Assembly (NCBI GenBank): GCA_947476855.1
Contig: CANJSR010000061.1
Span: 1 to 14,910 of the forward strand
Reading direction: 5' to 3'
Origin: Acetobacteraceae bacterium
Lineage (GTDB): Bacteria > Pseudomonadota > Alphaproteobacteria > Acetobacterales > Acetobacteraceae
DNA: 14,910 nt
In this document: in pieces, positions 1 to 7,573 of the stretch
How positions within the stretch are numbered: position 1 is the first letter of the stretch
Layout of the letters: each line of letters starts with the position of its first letter
Made by a program: the position numbers and the translations under genes
The notes under the pieces: model-generated
The model's input: the letters and a program-made list of their open reading frames with translations, nothing else
The model's database searches: none
What the model was told of the DNA's origin: nothing

Positions 1-290
1 CCATGCGGGTGGTACTTACCCATGACGTCGCCGACCACGCGGGCGGATTTGCGATAGGCCTTGTCGGGCGTGTACCCGGCCTCGTGCATGCCGAACAGGA
101 TGCGCCGGTGCACCGGCTTCAGCCCGTCGCGCGCGTCAGGCAACGCGCGCGAGACGATCACGCTCATGGCATAGTCGAGGTAGGAGCGGCGCATCTCCTC
201 CTCGAGCGTGATCGGCTGCAGATCCCCCGCGCCGCCCGACGGCGGGTTGAACGGCGGATCGATGGGCGGATCGGTAGGGGTGTCGCTCAA
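1..290 (-). CDS. gyrA: DNA gyrase subunit A, N-terminal part (cut by the window edge)
   Basis: GyrA is the breakage-reunion subunit of DNA gyrase, the type II topoisomerase that introduces negative supercoils. Reading the minus strand from 290 gives about 96 residues. They include the GyrA block [19 protein letters not shown], followed by a [11 protein letters not shown] segment and, at the edge, [13 protein letters not shown]. This matches GyrA better than ParC, which has a different spacing and YLAYALS-type wording. The quinolone-determining residues and catalytic Tyr lie beyond position 1. The start chosen is TTG at 288-290. It is the only ATG/GTG/TTG codon in frame between an upstream stop (TGA, complement of 417-419) and the conserved block, and it gives a Pro-rich leader of about 30 residues ([16 protein letters not shown]). 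No clear ribosome binding site is seen, so the start is less certain than the identity. It lies 137 bases downstream of the amidase on the same strand. Confidence 0.95.
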   Translation of the reverse strand, partial: MSDTPTDPPIDPPFNPPSGGAGDLQPITLEEEMRRSYLDYAMSVIVSRALPDARDGLKPVHRRILFGMHEAGYTPDKAYRKSARVVGDVMGKYHPH

Positions 291-380
291 GGGTGGCTCG
301 GTAGGTTGGTCCGGGGCACCCGGCTCACGGTTCGACGCTGCGTCATGGGCGGCTAGATAGGCCGATTCCAGCCCGATGGC

Positions 381-403
381 GAGGGGGATCGTCCTGCCCC
401 CTC
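381..403 (-). terminator. GC hairpin between amidase and gyrA, weak terminator candidate
   Basis: GAGGGGG (381-387) pairs with CCCCCTC (397-403) around a 9-base loop. It follows the amidase stop codon and precedes gyrA, both transcribed from the minus strand. There is no T-run after the stem in that direction, so it may only be an mRNA structure or chance pairing in a GC-rich spacer. Confidence 0.25.
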
Positions 404-427
404 CACCCCCCGGCTGTCAGCGGGACC

Positions 428-1618
428 TCAGGCGGGCAGGCCCAGCACGGCGGCGGCGTCTCGCGCCAGCGCCAGCAGCGCCCGGTCCTGGCCGACGCCC
501 GCCACGAGGGACAGGCCGACCGGGACACCATCGACGGTGCCGGCAGGCAGGGTCACCTCCGGCAGGCCGCAGAAGCCGGCGATGGCGGTCACCCCGATGG
601 TCGCCTGCCGGATCTGGTTCTGCTCCTCGTCACCAGCCGTCACGAGAGGGGCCACGCAGGGGCTGGTCGGGAAGACCAGCACCGCCCCACCGGCCAGCAG
701 CGGGCGCACCCGGGCCTGCATCACCTTCCGGAACGCCCGCCCCGGCGCCGCGATCTCGGGCGTGGTCGCCTTCGCCGCCGCGAATCGGCCCTGCACGGCG
801 GGCGACAGACGCGGGCCGTTGGCCTCGATCCAGGGGCCGAGCGCGGCCCAGGCTTCCTCGGCCTGGAGGACGCGGAAGTAGTCGTAGACGACGTCGACGC
901 CCTCCGGCAGCAGCCGCACGCCGACCGAGCGTCCCCAGGCCGCCTCCAGCGCCTGCAACGCGGGGCGCAGAGCCTCGGCAACCGCCGGCTGCGCGTTGAC
1001 CCAGGCATCCTCCACCATCAGCAGGGGGCCGGCCGCGTGCCCGCGGTTGCCCGGCAGCAGGACGTCGCCCACGAGCGCCAGCAGGGAGGCGGTACGGGTG
1101 AACCAGCCCGGCGTATCCAGACTCGGTGCCAGCGGACACGCCCCCACCAGGCTGATCGCCCCATGGCTCGGCCGGATGCCATACAACCCGCAGTAGCTGG
1201 CGGGAATCCGCACCGAGCCGCCGGTGTCGGACCCGAGGGCGAAGTCGACTAGGCCCGCCGCGACCGCCGCGGCCGACCCGCAGCTTGATCCGCCTGGGAA
1301 CCGGTCGGGTGCGCGGGGATTGAGGGGGGTGCCGTGCCAGATGTTCTCTCCGGTCAAGCCATAGGCCAGCTCATGCGTCCGGGTCTTGCCGACCAGAGCC
1401 GCCCCGGCCTGCGACAGGGCGGTGACGATGGGGGCGGAGGCGACGACGGGCGGGTGGGTTGCCGCCCAGTCGGGGTTGCCGAAGGTGGTCTCGGCCCCCG
1501 CCACGTCGAACAAATCCTTGACCGCGAAACGCAGGCCGGAGAGCGGTCCGCTGTCCAGGGGCGCTTGCTCCACGCGGGGGCCGGGGACGAAGGCGCCGAC
1601 GGAGTCCTGTATGGTCAC
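428..1618 (-). CDS. Amidase-signature family hydrolase
   Basis: A 396-residue amidase-signature enzyme, expected to hydrolyse a carboxylic amide to acid and ammonia in the cytoplasm. The Ser-cisSer-Lys triad can be read: Lys34 in FAVKDLFDV, Ser111 in PGGSSCGSAAAVAAG and Ser135 in GSDTGGSVRIPASYCGLYG. The 24-residue gap between the two serines is standard for the family. At just under 400 residues it is shorter than GatA (about 480) and resembles the compact AMI1-like amidases. The substrate cannot be told from sequence, and it is probably not the tRNA amidotransferase. I chose the GTG start at 1616-1618 because GAGGA lies 10 bases upstream (CCGAGGACAAACAAAACGTG). An in-frame ATG at 1649-1651 would add 11 residues but has no ribosome binding site. 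It reads toward gyrA, with a possible operator upstream at 1732-1756. Confidence 0.9.
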   Translation of the reverse strand: MTIQDSVGAFVPGPRVEQAPLDSGPLSGLRFAVKDLFDVAGAETTFGNPDWAATHPPVVASAPIVTALSQAGAALVGKTRTHELAYGLTGENIWHGTPLNPRAPDRFPGGSSCGSAAAVAAGLVDFALGSDTGGSVRIPASYCGLYGIRPSHGAISLVGACPLAPSLDTPGWFTRTASLLALVGDVLLPGNRGHAAGPLLMVEDAWVNAQPAVAEALRPALQALEAAWGRSVGVRLLPEGVDVVYDYFRVLQAEEAWAALGPWIEANGPRLSPAVQGRFAAAKATTPEIAAPGRAFRKVMQARVRPLLAGGAVLVFPTSPCVAPLVTAGDEEQNQIRQATIGVTAIAGFCGLPEVTLPAGTVDGVPVGLSLVAGVGQDRALLALARDAAAVLGLPA

Positions 1619-1731
1619 GTTTTGTTTGTCCTCGGTTGGGGGGCGTGGCATAAGGCGGGACGGATGGCGGTCACCCGACGGGTTTCGGCCGCCGTGTCAT
1701 ATGGTCGCTTCCATGATACCTCCGCCCGGGA

Positions 1732-1756
1732 GATACGATGCGAAACGAATCGTATC
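1732..1756. promoter_or_regulatory. Inverted repeat, candidate operator for the amidase gene
   Basis: GATACGAT (1732-1739) and ATCGTATC (1749-1756) form a perfect 8-base inverted repeat with a 9-base spacer. It lies about 115 bases upstream of the amidase GTG and overlaps a TATGAT sequence on the minus strand (complement of 1754-1759) that could serve as a -10 box. The symmetry suggests a dimeric repressor or activator such as a GntR or TetR family protein, but no regulator gene is in the window. The palindrome is seen; the role is inferred. Confidence 0.45.
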
Positions 1757-1860
1757 ATAGAGAGCGGGTTTGCAAAGGCTTGGCATCATCTCGAAATTCC
1801 GAAAAATCTTGAATTTTTTGGCAATTGCGAGCATGTCCTTCGCACAGTCACATGATCATG
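1740..1860. other. AT-rich intergenic stretch in the divergent control region
   Basis: In a window that is otherwise strongly GC-rich, these roughly 120 bases hold runs such as GAAAAATCTTGAATTTTTTGG and no convincing reading frame. They lie between the amidase and the exporter gene, where promoters for both directions would be expected. I could not find a pair of consensus -35 and -10 boxes with good spacing on either strand, so no exact promoter is called. Confidence 0.4.
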
Positions 1861-1906
1861 CGTGGGCATGGTCAACAAGGGCAACCGCTGGACATGTTGT
1901 TTGAAT

Positions 1907-1925
1907 GGGGCAGCGTGGCTGCCCC
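1907..1925. promoter_or_regulatory. Perfect 19-base palindrome upstream of the exporter operon
   Basis: GGGGCAGC (1907-1914), GTG (1915-1917), GCTGCCCC (1918-1925). The arms are exact complements. The element ends 134 bases before the proposed GTG start of the ABC exporter and 15 bases before a TATGAT (1941-1946) that resembles a -10 box without a recognisable -35 partner. It could be an activator or repressor site, or a hairpin if transcribed. Confidence 0.4.
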
Positions 1926-1951
1926 CACCGCGTTTGAGGGTATGATTTCCG

Positions 1952-1994
1952 GTCCGTTATCGGACATAAGCATTGCCAGTCCGGGATCGGACAT
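1952..1994. promoter_or_regulatory. Tandem pair of GTCCG-N4-CGGAC dyads
   Basis: Two copies of the same dyad: GTCCGTTATCGGACAT at 1952-1967 and GTCCGGGATCGGACAT at 1979-1994. They share 14 of 16 bases and start 27 bases apart. Each copy is itself an inverted repeat (GTCCG/CGGAC) with a 4-base centre. They lie 66-108 bases upstream of the exporter start and just downstream of the TATGAT at 1941-1946, a typical place for tandem repressor sites. The binding protein is unknown. Confidence 0.5.
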
Positions 1995-2059
1995 CGGCGG
2001 ACCTCGGCGCCCGTTGCCGCGCATGCCGCATTCCGATCCGCCTCCAAGAGGATAAGCGC

Positions 2060-4378
2060 GTGGACATCTCTGACGGACACTCGGCCAACCCGCCGCGGTT
2101 TGGCGCGGCCCCGCCCCCCGCGGATCAGACCGCCGATGGGGGCGGCGGCGCGGGCGCGGGGATGTCGACGGGCGGCGAGGGCGGGCGCGATGCGCCGATC
2201 CATCCCCGGTTGCTCGCGATCATGTCCGCCGCCCGGTATTACGGGCTGGAGCTTGATCCGCAGGAATTCCGCCTCGGCCAGGATGAGACCACGCCGTCGG
2301 CCGCCGCGCTGTCGACCTGGGCGCAGTCCGCCGGCATGTGGTCCCGCGCGCTGCGGCTGCGCTGGCGCCACCTGATGTCGATGGGCGACACCGGACCGGT
2401 GGTGCTGCTGCTGAACGACGGGTCCGCCGCGGTCCTCACCGGTTCCAACAGTGAGGCGAAGGTTGTCCTGCTACGCGATCCGCGCGCGCCTGACAGCGAA
2501 CGGGCGGTCCCGGTCGACGAAATGCGCCTCGCGGATGTCTGGAGCGGGGAGGCCGTGCTGCTGCGCGCCCAGCGCGATCAGCCGGAGGCCGATCAGCCCT
2601 TCAACATGAGCTGGATCTTCCATCTCGTGATGAAGCAGAAGAAAATCCTGCGGGACATCTTCGTGGCCTCGGTCGCGATCAGCATCCTGACGGTCCTGCC
2701 GCCGCTGATGGTCATCCACGTGATCGACCGCGTGATCACGTTCCAAAGCTATGCGACGCTGTTCCTGATCGTGGTTTTGCTGGTGATCATGGTCCTGTTC
2801 GAGACAATGCTGGGTTACGCGCGACGCCTCATCATTGTTGTGATCGGCGCGCGCGTGGACGCGACCTTGGGTCTGCACGTGTTCAACCGACTGATCCGGT
2901 TGCCGCTTGACTACTTCGAGCGGCACCCGGCCGGTGAGACGATGTACAAGATCAATCAGGTGCAGAAAGTGCGGGAGTTCATCACCGGCAAGGTGATGGC
3001 CGCGTTCCTGGACCTGATCACCCTGGCGGTTCTGTTGCCCGTGCTGTTCTGGCTGAACGCGACACTCGCCTGGGTCGTGCTGCTTTGTACGGCGGTGATC
3101 ATGCTGATCATCATCTCGTTCCTGAAGCCGATCCGTGTCGTGTTCGCGAAGGTCATGCGGGCCGAGACGGACAAGTCCGCGGCGCTGGGCGAAACGGTGT
3201 TCGGAATCAAGACCGTCAAAGCCCTGGCGCTGGAACCGCAGCGGCGATCCTTGTGGGACGAACGCGTCGCCGAAGCCGGCAAGTGGCGCCTGGCGCTTGG
3301 CCGGATTTCCAACTGGCCGCAGACCCTGGTCGCGCCAATTGAGCGCTTCATGACGTTCGGCGTCGTGCTTCTGGCGGCTTATCTGACGCTGAGCGACAAG
3401 ACCGGCACGATGATCGGGGCAATGTTCGCCTTCCTGATGCTCTCGCACCGGGTCAGCGCGCCCTTGGTTGCGCTGTCCCGACTGCTGGAGGACTGGGAAG
3501 AGGTGAACGGCGCGATGGCCCAGGCCGCCGACGTGCTGAACCGCCCGATGGAGCGTGACGCGGCCTCTGGCGGGCTGCGGCCGCGCTTCGCCGGCGCGAT
3601 CCAGTTCCAGGACGTGACCTTCACCTATCCGAACACCAAGCTGCCGGCGCTGGACCGTGTGTCTTTCTCGGTCCCGGCCGGCACCATGCTCGGGATCGTC
3701 GGCCGCTCCGGATCGGGCAAGTCGACGCTGACCCGCCTGTTGCAGGGCATCAACCGCGAATATTCGGGCTTCCTGAAGATCGACAACAACGATCTCCGCG
3801 AAGTGAACCTGCGGCATCTGCGTACCAGCCTCGGCATTGTCCTGCAGGAGAATTTCCTGTTCCGCGGCACCATCCGGGACAACATTCTGGCCGGCCGTCC
3901 CGGTCTGACCATCGATGACGCCGTCCGCGCCGCCCGCCTCGCGGGGGCCGAGGAATTCATCGAGCGGATGCCGAACGGCTATGAAACCTACATCGAGGAG
4001 GGATCGCCCAACCTCTCGGGCGGCCAGCGCCAGCGCCTCGCGATCGCGCGCGCGCTGATCACCGACCCCCGGATTCTCATCCTGGATGAGGCAACCAGCG
4101 CGCTCGACCCCGAGAGCGAGGCGTTGGTCAACGCCAACCTCGTGCGGATTGCACGGGGCCGGACGATGATCATCGTCTCCCACCGCCTGTCATCCTTGAT
4201 CGATTGCGATCAGATCCTGGTGCTCGACCAGGGACAGTTGGTCGATATCGGACCGCACGCCGTTCTGGTGGAACGGTGCACGGTCTATCGCCAGCTTTGG
4301 GCACAACAGAACCGCCATCTCGACAGCCAGGGCCCACGCCATGCAGCGATCACTCCGACTCTCCTCCAAGGAGACTAG
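2060..4378 (+). CDS. Type I secretion ABC exporter (HlyB-like) with degenerate C39-like domain
   Basis: A 772-residue inner-membrane ABC exporter of the type I secretion class. After a Gly/Ala/Pro-rich leader (residues 1-45) comes a C39 peptidase-like domain (about 46-172). The catalytic Cys is replaced (LAIMSAARYYG) and the His region reads NDGSAAVL, so it should bind rather than cleave. The transmembrane domain (about 181-480) includes the conserved LDYFERHPAGETMYKINQV segment. The nucleotide-binding domain has Walker A GRSGSGKS (548-555), Q-loop VLQEN, signature LSGGQ (652-656), Walker B ILILDEAT with Glu677, and His708. I chose GTG at 2060 because AGAGGA lies 7 bases upstream; an in-frame TTG at 1973 and an ATG at 2162 are weaker. 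It overlaps the next gene by 38 bases. The substrate is not evident; HlyB-type exporters move large, usually C-terminally tagged proteins. Confidence 0.93.
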   Translation: MDISDGHSANPPRFGAAPPPADQTADGGGGAGAGMSTGGEGGRDAPIHPRLLAIMSAARYYGLELDPQEFRLGQDETTPSAAALSTWAQSAGMWSRALRLRWRHLMSMGDTGPVVLLLNDGSAAVLTGSNSEAKVVLLRDPRAPDSERAVPVDEMRLADVWSGEAVLLRAQRDQPEADQPFNMSWIFHLVMKQKKILRDIFVASVAISILTVLPPLMVIHVIDRVITFQSYATLFLIVVLLVIMVLFETMLGYARRLIIVVIGARVDATLGLHVFNRLIRLPLDYFERHPAGETMYKINQVQKVREFITGKVMAAFLDLITLAVLLPVLFWLNATLAWVVLLCTAVIMLIIISFLKPIRVVFAKVMRAETDKSAALGETVFGIKTVKALALEPQRRSLWDERVAEAGKWRLALGRISNWPQTLVAPIERFMTFGVVLLAAYLTLSDKTGTMIGAMFAFLMLSHRVSAPLVALSRLLEDWEEVNGAMAQAADVLNRPMERDAASGGLRPRFAGAIQFQDVTFTYPNTKLPALDRVSFSVPAGTMLGIVGRSGSGKSTLTRLLQGINREYSGFLKIDNNDLREVNLRHLRTSLGIVLQENFLFRGTIRDNILAGRPGLTIDDAVRAARLAGAEEFIERMPNGYETYIEEGSPNLSGGQRQRLAIARALITDPRILILDEATSALDPESEALVNANLVRIARGRTMIIVSHRLSSLIDCDQILVLDQGQLVDIGPHAVLVERCTVYRQLWAQQNRHLDSQGPRHAAITPTLLQGD

Positions 4379-5756
4379 CACCGCGGTCGTCGAGCGTGGT
4401 GATCCAACCCTGCCGGCGATCCTTGAGTTCCAGTCCCCGTCCGTCGCCGTCGTCAACGCGCCGGTGCCGCGCTCGGCGCGGTCAATCGCATTGATCGTCA
4501 GTGGCCTTGTGCTGTCGATGCTGATCGCGCTGTCCCTGATCAAGGTTGATCGCGTGGTGACGGCGCAGGGCAAGGTCGTGTCGACCAAGGCGACCGTGGT
4601 GATGCAGCCGCTCGACAACTCGATCGTTCGCTCGGTTGAGGTGAAGGCGGGTGACCGGGTGCGGGCGGGCCAGCTTCTGGCGCGTCTGGACCCGACCTTC
4701 GCCGCGGCCGATCTCAGTGCCTTGACCGCGCAGGTCAGTGCCTTGCAGGCGCAGGTGACGCGCCTGCAGGCCGAACTCGACGGCCGCCCGTTCACCTATA
4801 GCGGGATCGACGCCAACCTGGCCCTGCAGGCCGCGATCTACGCGCAGCGCCAGGCCGAGTACAACTTCAAGATCGAGGGATATCAGCAAAAGGCCAACAG
4901 CCTGAGCGCCACGATCGCCCGCGCCCGCGCCGACACCGAGGGCTACCGCACCCGCCTCGAATACGCGACCGCGCTTGAGGGTATGCGGAAGGAACTGGAA
5001 CGGCTGAACGTCGGCAGCAAGATCAGCACCCTGTCCGCGATGGACATGCGGGCCGACATGCAGCGCAACCTCTCGACCACCACCCAGATCGCCGAGGGCT
5101 CGCAGCGCGATCTCGCGGCCCTGATCGCAGAACGCAACGGCTATACCCAAAGCTGGCGAGCCGAAACGTCGGAGCGTCTGGCGGAATCGCTGGGCAAGCT
5201 GTCCGACGCGCGCGAGTCCCTGAACAAGGCACAGTTGCATCGCCAGTTGGTGGAGCTGCGGGCCGACACCGACGGCACGGTGCTCTCGATCGCCAAGGTC
5301 TCCGTCGGCTCGGTGCTGACCGTCGGCCAGCCGTTCATCTCCCTGGTGCCCACCGACGCGCCGCTGGAGGTCGAGGCCAACCTGCCCTCGAACCAGGACG
5401 GCTATGTCCAGTTGGGCGATCCGGTGACGATCAAATTCAACACCTTCAACTATGCCCAGTACGGCATGGCGCACGGCAAGGTGCGGATGGTCAGCCCCGA
5501 CAGCTTCTCGGCGATCGATGAGCAGCGGAACCCGACAGGCTCCGTGGAGATGCATCAGGGCGCGCCCGGTTCGGATGTCTGGTACCGGTCGCGCATCACG
5601 CTCGACCGCGTCGAACTGCGGAACCTGCCCGACAACTACCGCCTGATGCCAGGCATGCCGGTGACGGTGGACATCCAGATCGGCATGCGAACGGTGATGC
5701 AGTACATCCTCGGGCGCATCCTGCCGGTCATGAAGGAAGGCATGCGCGAACCATGA
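4341..5756 (+). CDS. HlyD-type membrane fusion protein of the type I secretion system
   Basis: A 471-residue periplasmic adaptor that would join the ABC exporter to an outer-membrane channel. It has a short cytoplasmic N-terminus, one membrane anchor (about 48-67, SIALIVSGLVLSMLIALSLI), and a split lipoyl-like domain: the first half is near VEVKAGDRVRAGQLLARLDP and the second near DGTVLSIAKVSVGSVLTVG. A long helical hairpin rich in Gln, Ala and Leu lies between them (about 120-300). The C-terminal beta-barrel contains LGDPVTIKFNTFNYAQYG, typical of HlyD/LapC-like adaptors. The ATG at 4341 lies inside the end of the exporter gene, with no strong ribosome binding site, suggesting translational coupling. 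No other ATG/GTG/TTG start precedes the membrane anchor. It ends in an ATGA overlap with the next gene. No TolC homologue is in the window, so the channel must be encoded elsewhere. Confidence 0.93.
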   Translation: MQRSLRLSSKETSTAVVERGDPTLPAILEFQSPSVAVVNAPVPRSARSIALIVSGLVLSMLIALSLIKVDRVVTAQGKVVSTKATVVMQPLDNSIVRSVEVKAGDRVRAGQLLARLDPTFAAADLSALTAQVSALQAQVTRLQAELDGRPFTYSGIDANLALQAAIYAQRQAEYNFKIEGYQQKANSLSATIARARADTEGYRTRLEYATALEGMRKELERLNVGSKISTLSAMDMRADMQRNLSTTTQIAEGSQRDLAALIAERNGYTQSWRAETSERLAESLGKLSDARESLNKAQLHRQLVELRADTDGTVLSIAKVSVGSVLTVGQPFISLVPTDAPLEVEANLPSNQDGYVQLGDPVTIKFNTFNYAQYGMAHGKVRMVSPDSFSAIDEQRNPTGSVEMHQGAPGSDVWYRSRITLDRVELRNLPDNYRLMPGMPVTVDIQIGMRTVMQYILGRILPVMKEGMREP

Positions 5757-7570
5757 GCGTTCTCGAACGGGTTCTGGGCCGGTTCACGCCGCGCGCGGCA
5801 CTGCGGCGGGCGCTGAAGCTGATGGACGCGGGGGAGCATAAGCACGCTTTCCCGCTACTGTCCCGCGCCGCCAAGGCCGGCATCGCGGAAGCCGAATTCC
5901 GTATCGGCCGCTGCTACCTCGAAGGCACCGGCGTGCCGCAAAGCCGGACCGACGCCGTACGCTGGATGGAACGCGCGGCCGGCCGGGGCTATGTCGAGGC
6001 GCAGGCCCTGCTGGCCACGCTGTGCCTGCACGGCCTGTCGCCCACCCATGTTCAGGCCGGCGCCGCGGGTGGCGGTGGCCTGTTCACCCCCGTCCAGGGC
6101 CAGTTGGGAGAGGCCGACTTCCCGACCGCGGCGAAATGGGCCCGGCTCGCCGCCGAAGCCGGATCGGCCGAGGCGCAGGCATTGCTTGCCTTCATCCTCG
6201 CCTCCGGGCCCGAGGACATGCGCGACCCGGCGGAATCCGAGCGGCTGTACAAGCTCTCGGCCGAGGCCAAGTGCCCGCAGGGTCAGCTTGGCTATGCCAT
6301 GATCCTGGCACGCGACACGACCGACCCCAAGGTGCAGGTCGAATTGGTCCGGCATCTGTCCGAAGCCTCGGAAAAGGGCCTGTCCTCGGCCATGTACCTC
6401 TACGGCATGGTGCTGGATCGGGGCGTGCCGAACTGCCTTGAACAGGACCGCGCCGCCGCTGCCGCCTTCTACCGCCAGGCCGCCGAAAAAGGTCACCGTT
6501 CGGCCCAGGCCCGCTGGGGCTACGCGCTGATGAACGGCACCGGCACGGACCGGAACCCGGTCGAGGGCGAATCCTGGCTGCGCCGAGCCGCCCTGGGGGG
6601 CGATCCGGAAGCCGCCGCCATGGTGGGCGACCTGTATGCCAAGGGTGGCGGCCAGTTGCCCCCCAACTACGCCGAAGCCGCCATGTGGTTCCGCCGAGCC
6701 ATGGAGGCCGGCCACAAGGGGGCCGCCCGGGCGCTCGGGATGCTGCATCTGACCGGCGCCGGTGTCCCCCGCGACCAGGAGGAAGCGGCGCGCCTGTTCC
6801 GCGTCTCCGCCGATGGCGGCAATGCCCATTCTCGCGTGGATCTCGGCAACCTGATCCTGCGCGGGCACGGCCATGACGACGACTCCGTCCGCACCCGTGA
6901 ATGGTTCGAGCAAGCCGCCGCCGCCGGCGACCTGATCGCGGCCTTCAATTTCGGCGTCTGCCTCGCCCAGGGCGTCGGCATCGAAAAGGACGAACGCAAG
7001 GCGGCCGAGTGGCTGCGCAAAGCGGCCGAAGGCGTGGTCAACGCCCAGTTCTGGTACGGCCGCATGCTGATGGACGGCCGTGGTGTCGAACAGAACCAGG
7101 AAGAAGGCCGCATCTGGATCAAGCGCGCGGCGGATGTCGGCATGCTGGACGCCGAGGTGCTGCTGGCCGACACGATGCTGAACGGACGCGGCGGCCCCAA
7201 GGATCATCCCGCGGCCCTGGTCTTGTTCGAGAAGGCAGCCGCCGCCGGCCATGTCGGCGCGATGTTCGCCGTCGGCGCCATGAAAGGCGGCGGACACGAC
7301 GTCCCATGGGATCGCCCGGCTGCCCAGCGCGCCTTCCAGGCCGCCGCCGAACGCGGCCATCCCTACGCGCAGCTCATGCTGGGCCGCTACCTCGCCCGCA
7401 ACCTCGGCGGCGTATTGGATGTCGAGGCCGCGCGCCTGTGGCTCCAGAAGGCGTTGGCGCAGGGGATCGAGGACGCGAAGACCGACCTCGCCGCCCTGCC
7501 CCCGCCCGCATCCGAATCCGCACCAGCCAGCGCGCCCCTCCAATCACAGCCGCAGGCGGTCGGCGGCTGA
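5753..7570 (+). CDS. Sel1-repeat (TPR-like) protein of about 14 repeats
   Basis: A 605-residue protein built almost wholly of Sel1-like repeats of about 36 residues. The pattern is A..LG.....G.GV..D...A..W...AA..G...A, for example FNFGVCLAQGVGIEKDERKA. I count about 14 units from residue 43 to 585, preceded by one helical pair. The family forms curved alpha-solenoids that hold protein partners. There is no signal peptide or membrane segment, so it is probably cytoplasmic. The tail is Pro/Ala/Ser-rich (PPPASESAPASAPLQSQPQ). It starts in an ATGA overlap with the HlyD-type gene and ends 3 bases before the large glycosyltransferase, so co-translation is likely. By context it may be a scaffold for the exporter, its substrate or the glycosyltransferases; that role is inference. 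Confidence 0.9.
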   Translation: MSVLERVLGRFTPRAALRRALKLMDAGEHKHAFPLLSRAAKAGIAEAEFRIGRCYLEGTGVPQSRTDAVRWMERAAGRGYVEAQALLATLCLHGLSPTHVQAGAAGGGGLFTPVQGQLGEADFPTAAKWARLAAEAGSAEAQALLAFILASGPEDMRDPAESERLYKLSAEAKCPQGQLGYAMILARDTTDPKVQVELVRHLSEASEKGLSSAMYLYGMVLDRGVPNCLEQDRAAAAAFYRQAAEKGHRSAQARWGYALMNGTGTDRNPVEGESWLRRAALGGDPEAAAMVGDLYAKGGGQLPPNYAEAAMWFRRAMEAGHKGAARALGMLHLTGAGVPRDQEEAARLFRVSADGGNAHSRVDLGNLILRGHGHDDDSVRTREWFEQAAAAGDLIAAFNFGVCLAQGVGIEKDERKAAEWLRKAAEGVVNAQFWYGRMLMDGRGVEQNQEEGRIWIKRAADVGMLDAEVLLADTMLNGRGGPKDHPAALVLFEKAAAAGHVGAMFAVGAMKGGGHDVPWDRPAAQRAFQAAAERGHPYAQLMLGRYLARNLGGVLDVEAARLWLQKALAQGIEDAKTDLAALPPPASESAPASAPLQSQPQAVGG

Positions 7571-7573
7571 CCC

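Noticed and set aside
3..356. Plus-strand open frame at the left edge
   Set aside because: It lies opposite the unmistakable GyrA N-terminus, and its translation is Arg/Val-rich without any motif.
1851..1860. CATGATCATG palindrome
   Set aside because: Only 10 bases, no second copy and no flanking symmetry; not reported as an operator.
2471..4183. Open frame of 570 codons on the minus strand opposite the ABC exporter
   Set aside because: Composition is dominated by His, Gln, Arg and Asp with no domain; the plus strand carries all ABC motifs.
5855..7543. Open frame of 562 codons on the minus strand opposite the Sel1 gene
   Set aside because: Shadow of the Sel1 repeats; the periodic Gly/His/Gln pattern mirrors the repeat on the other strand.
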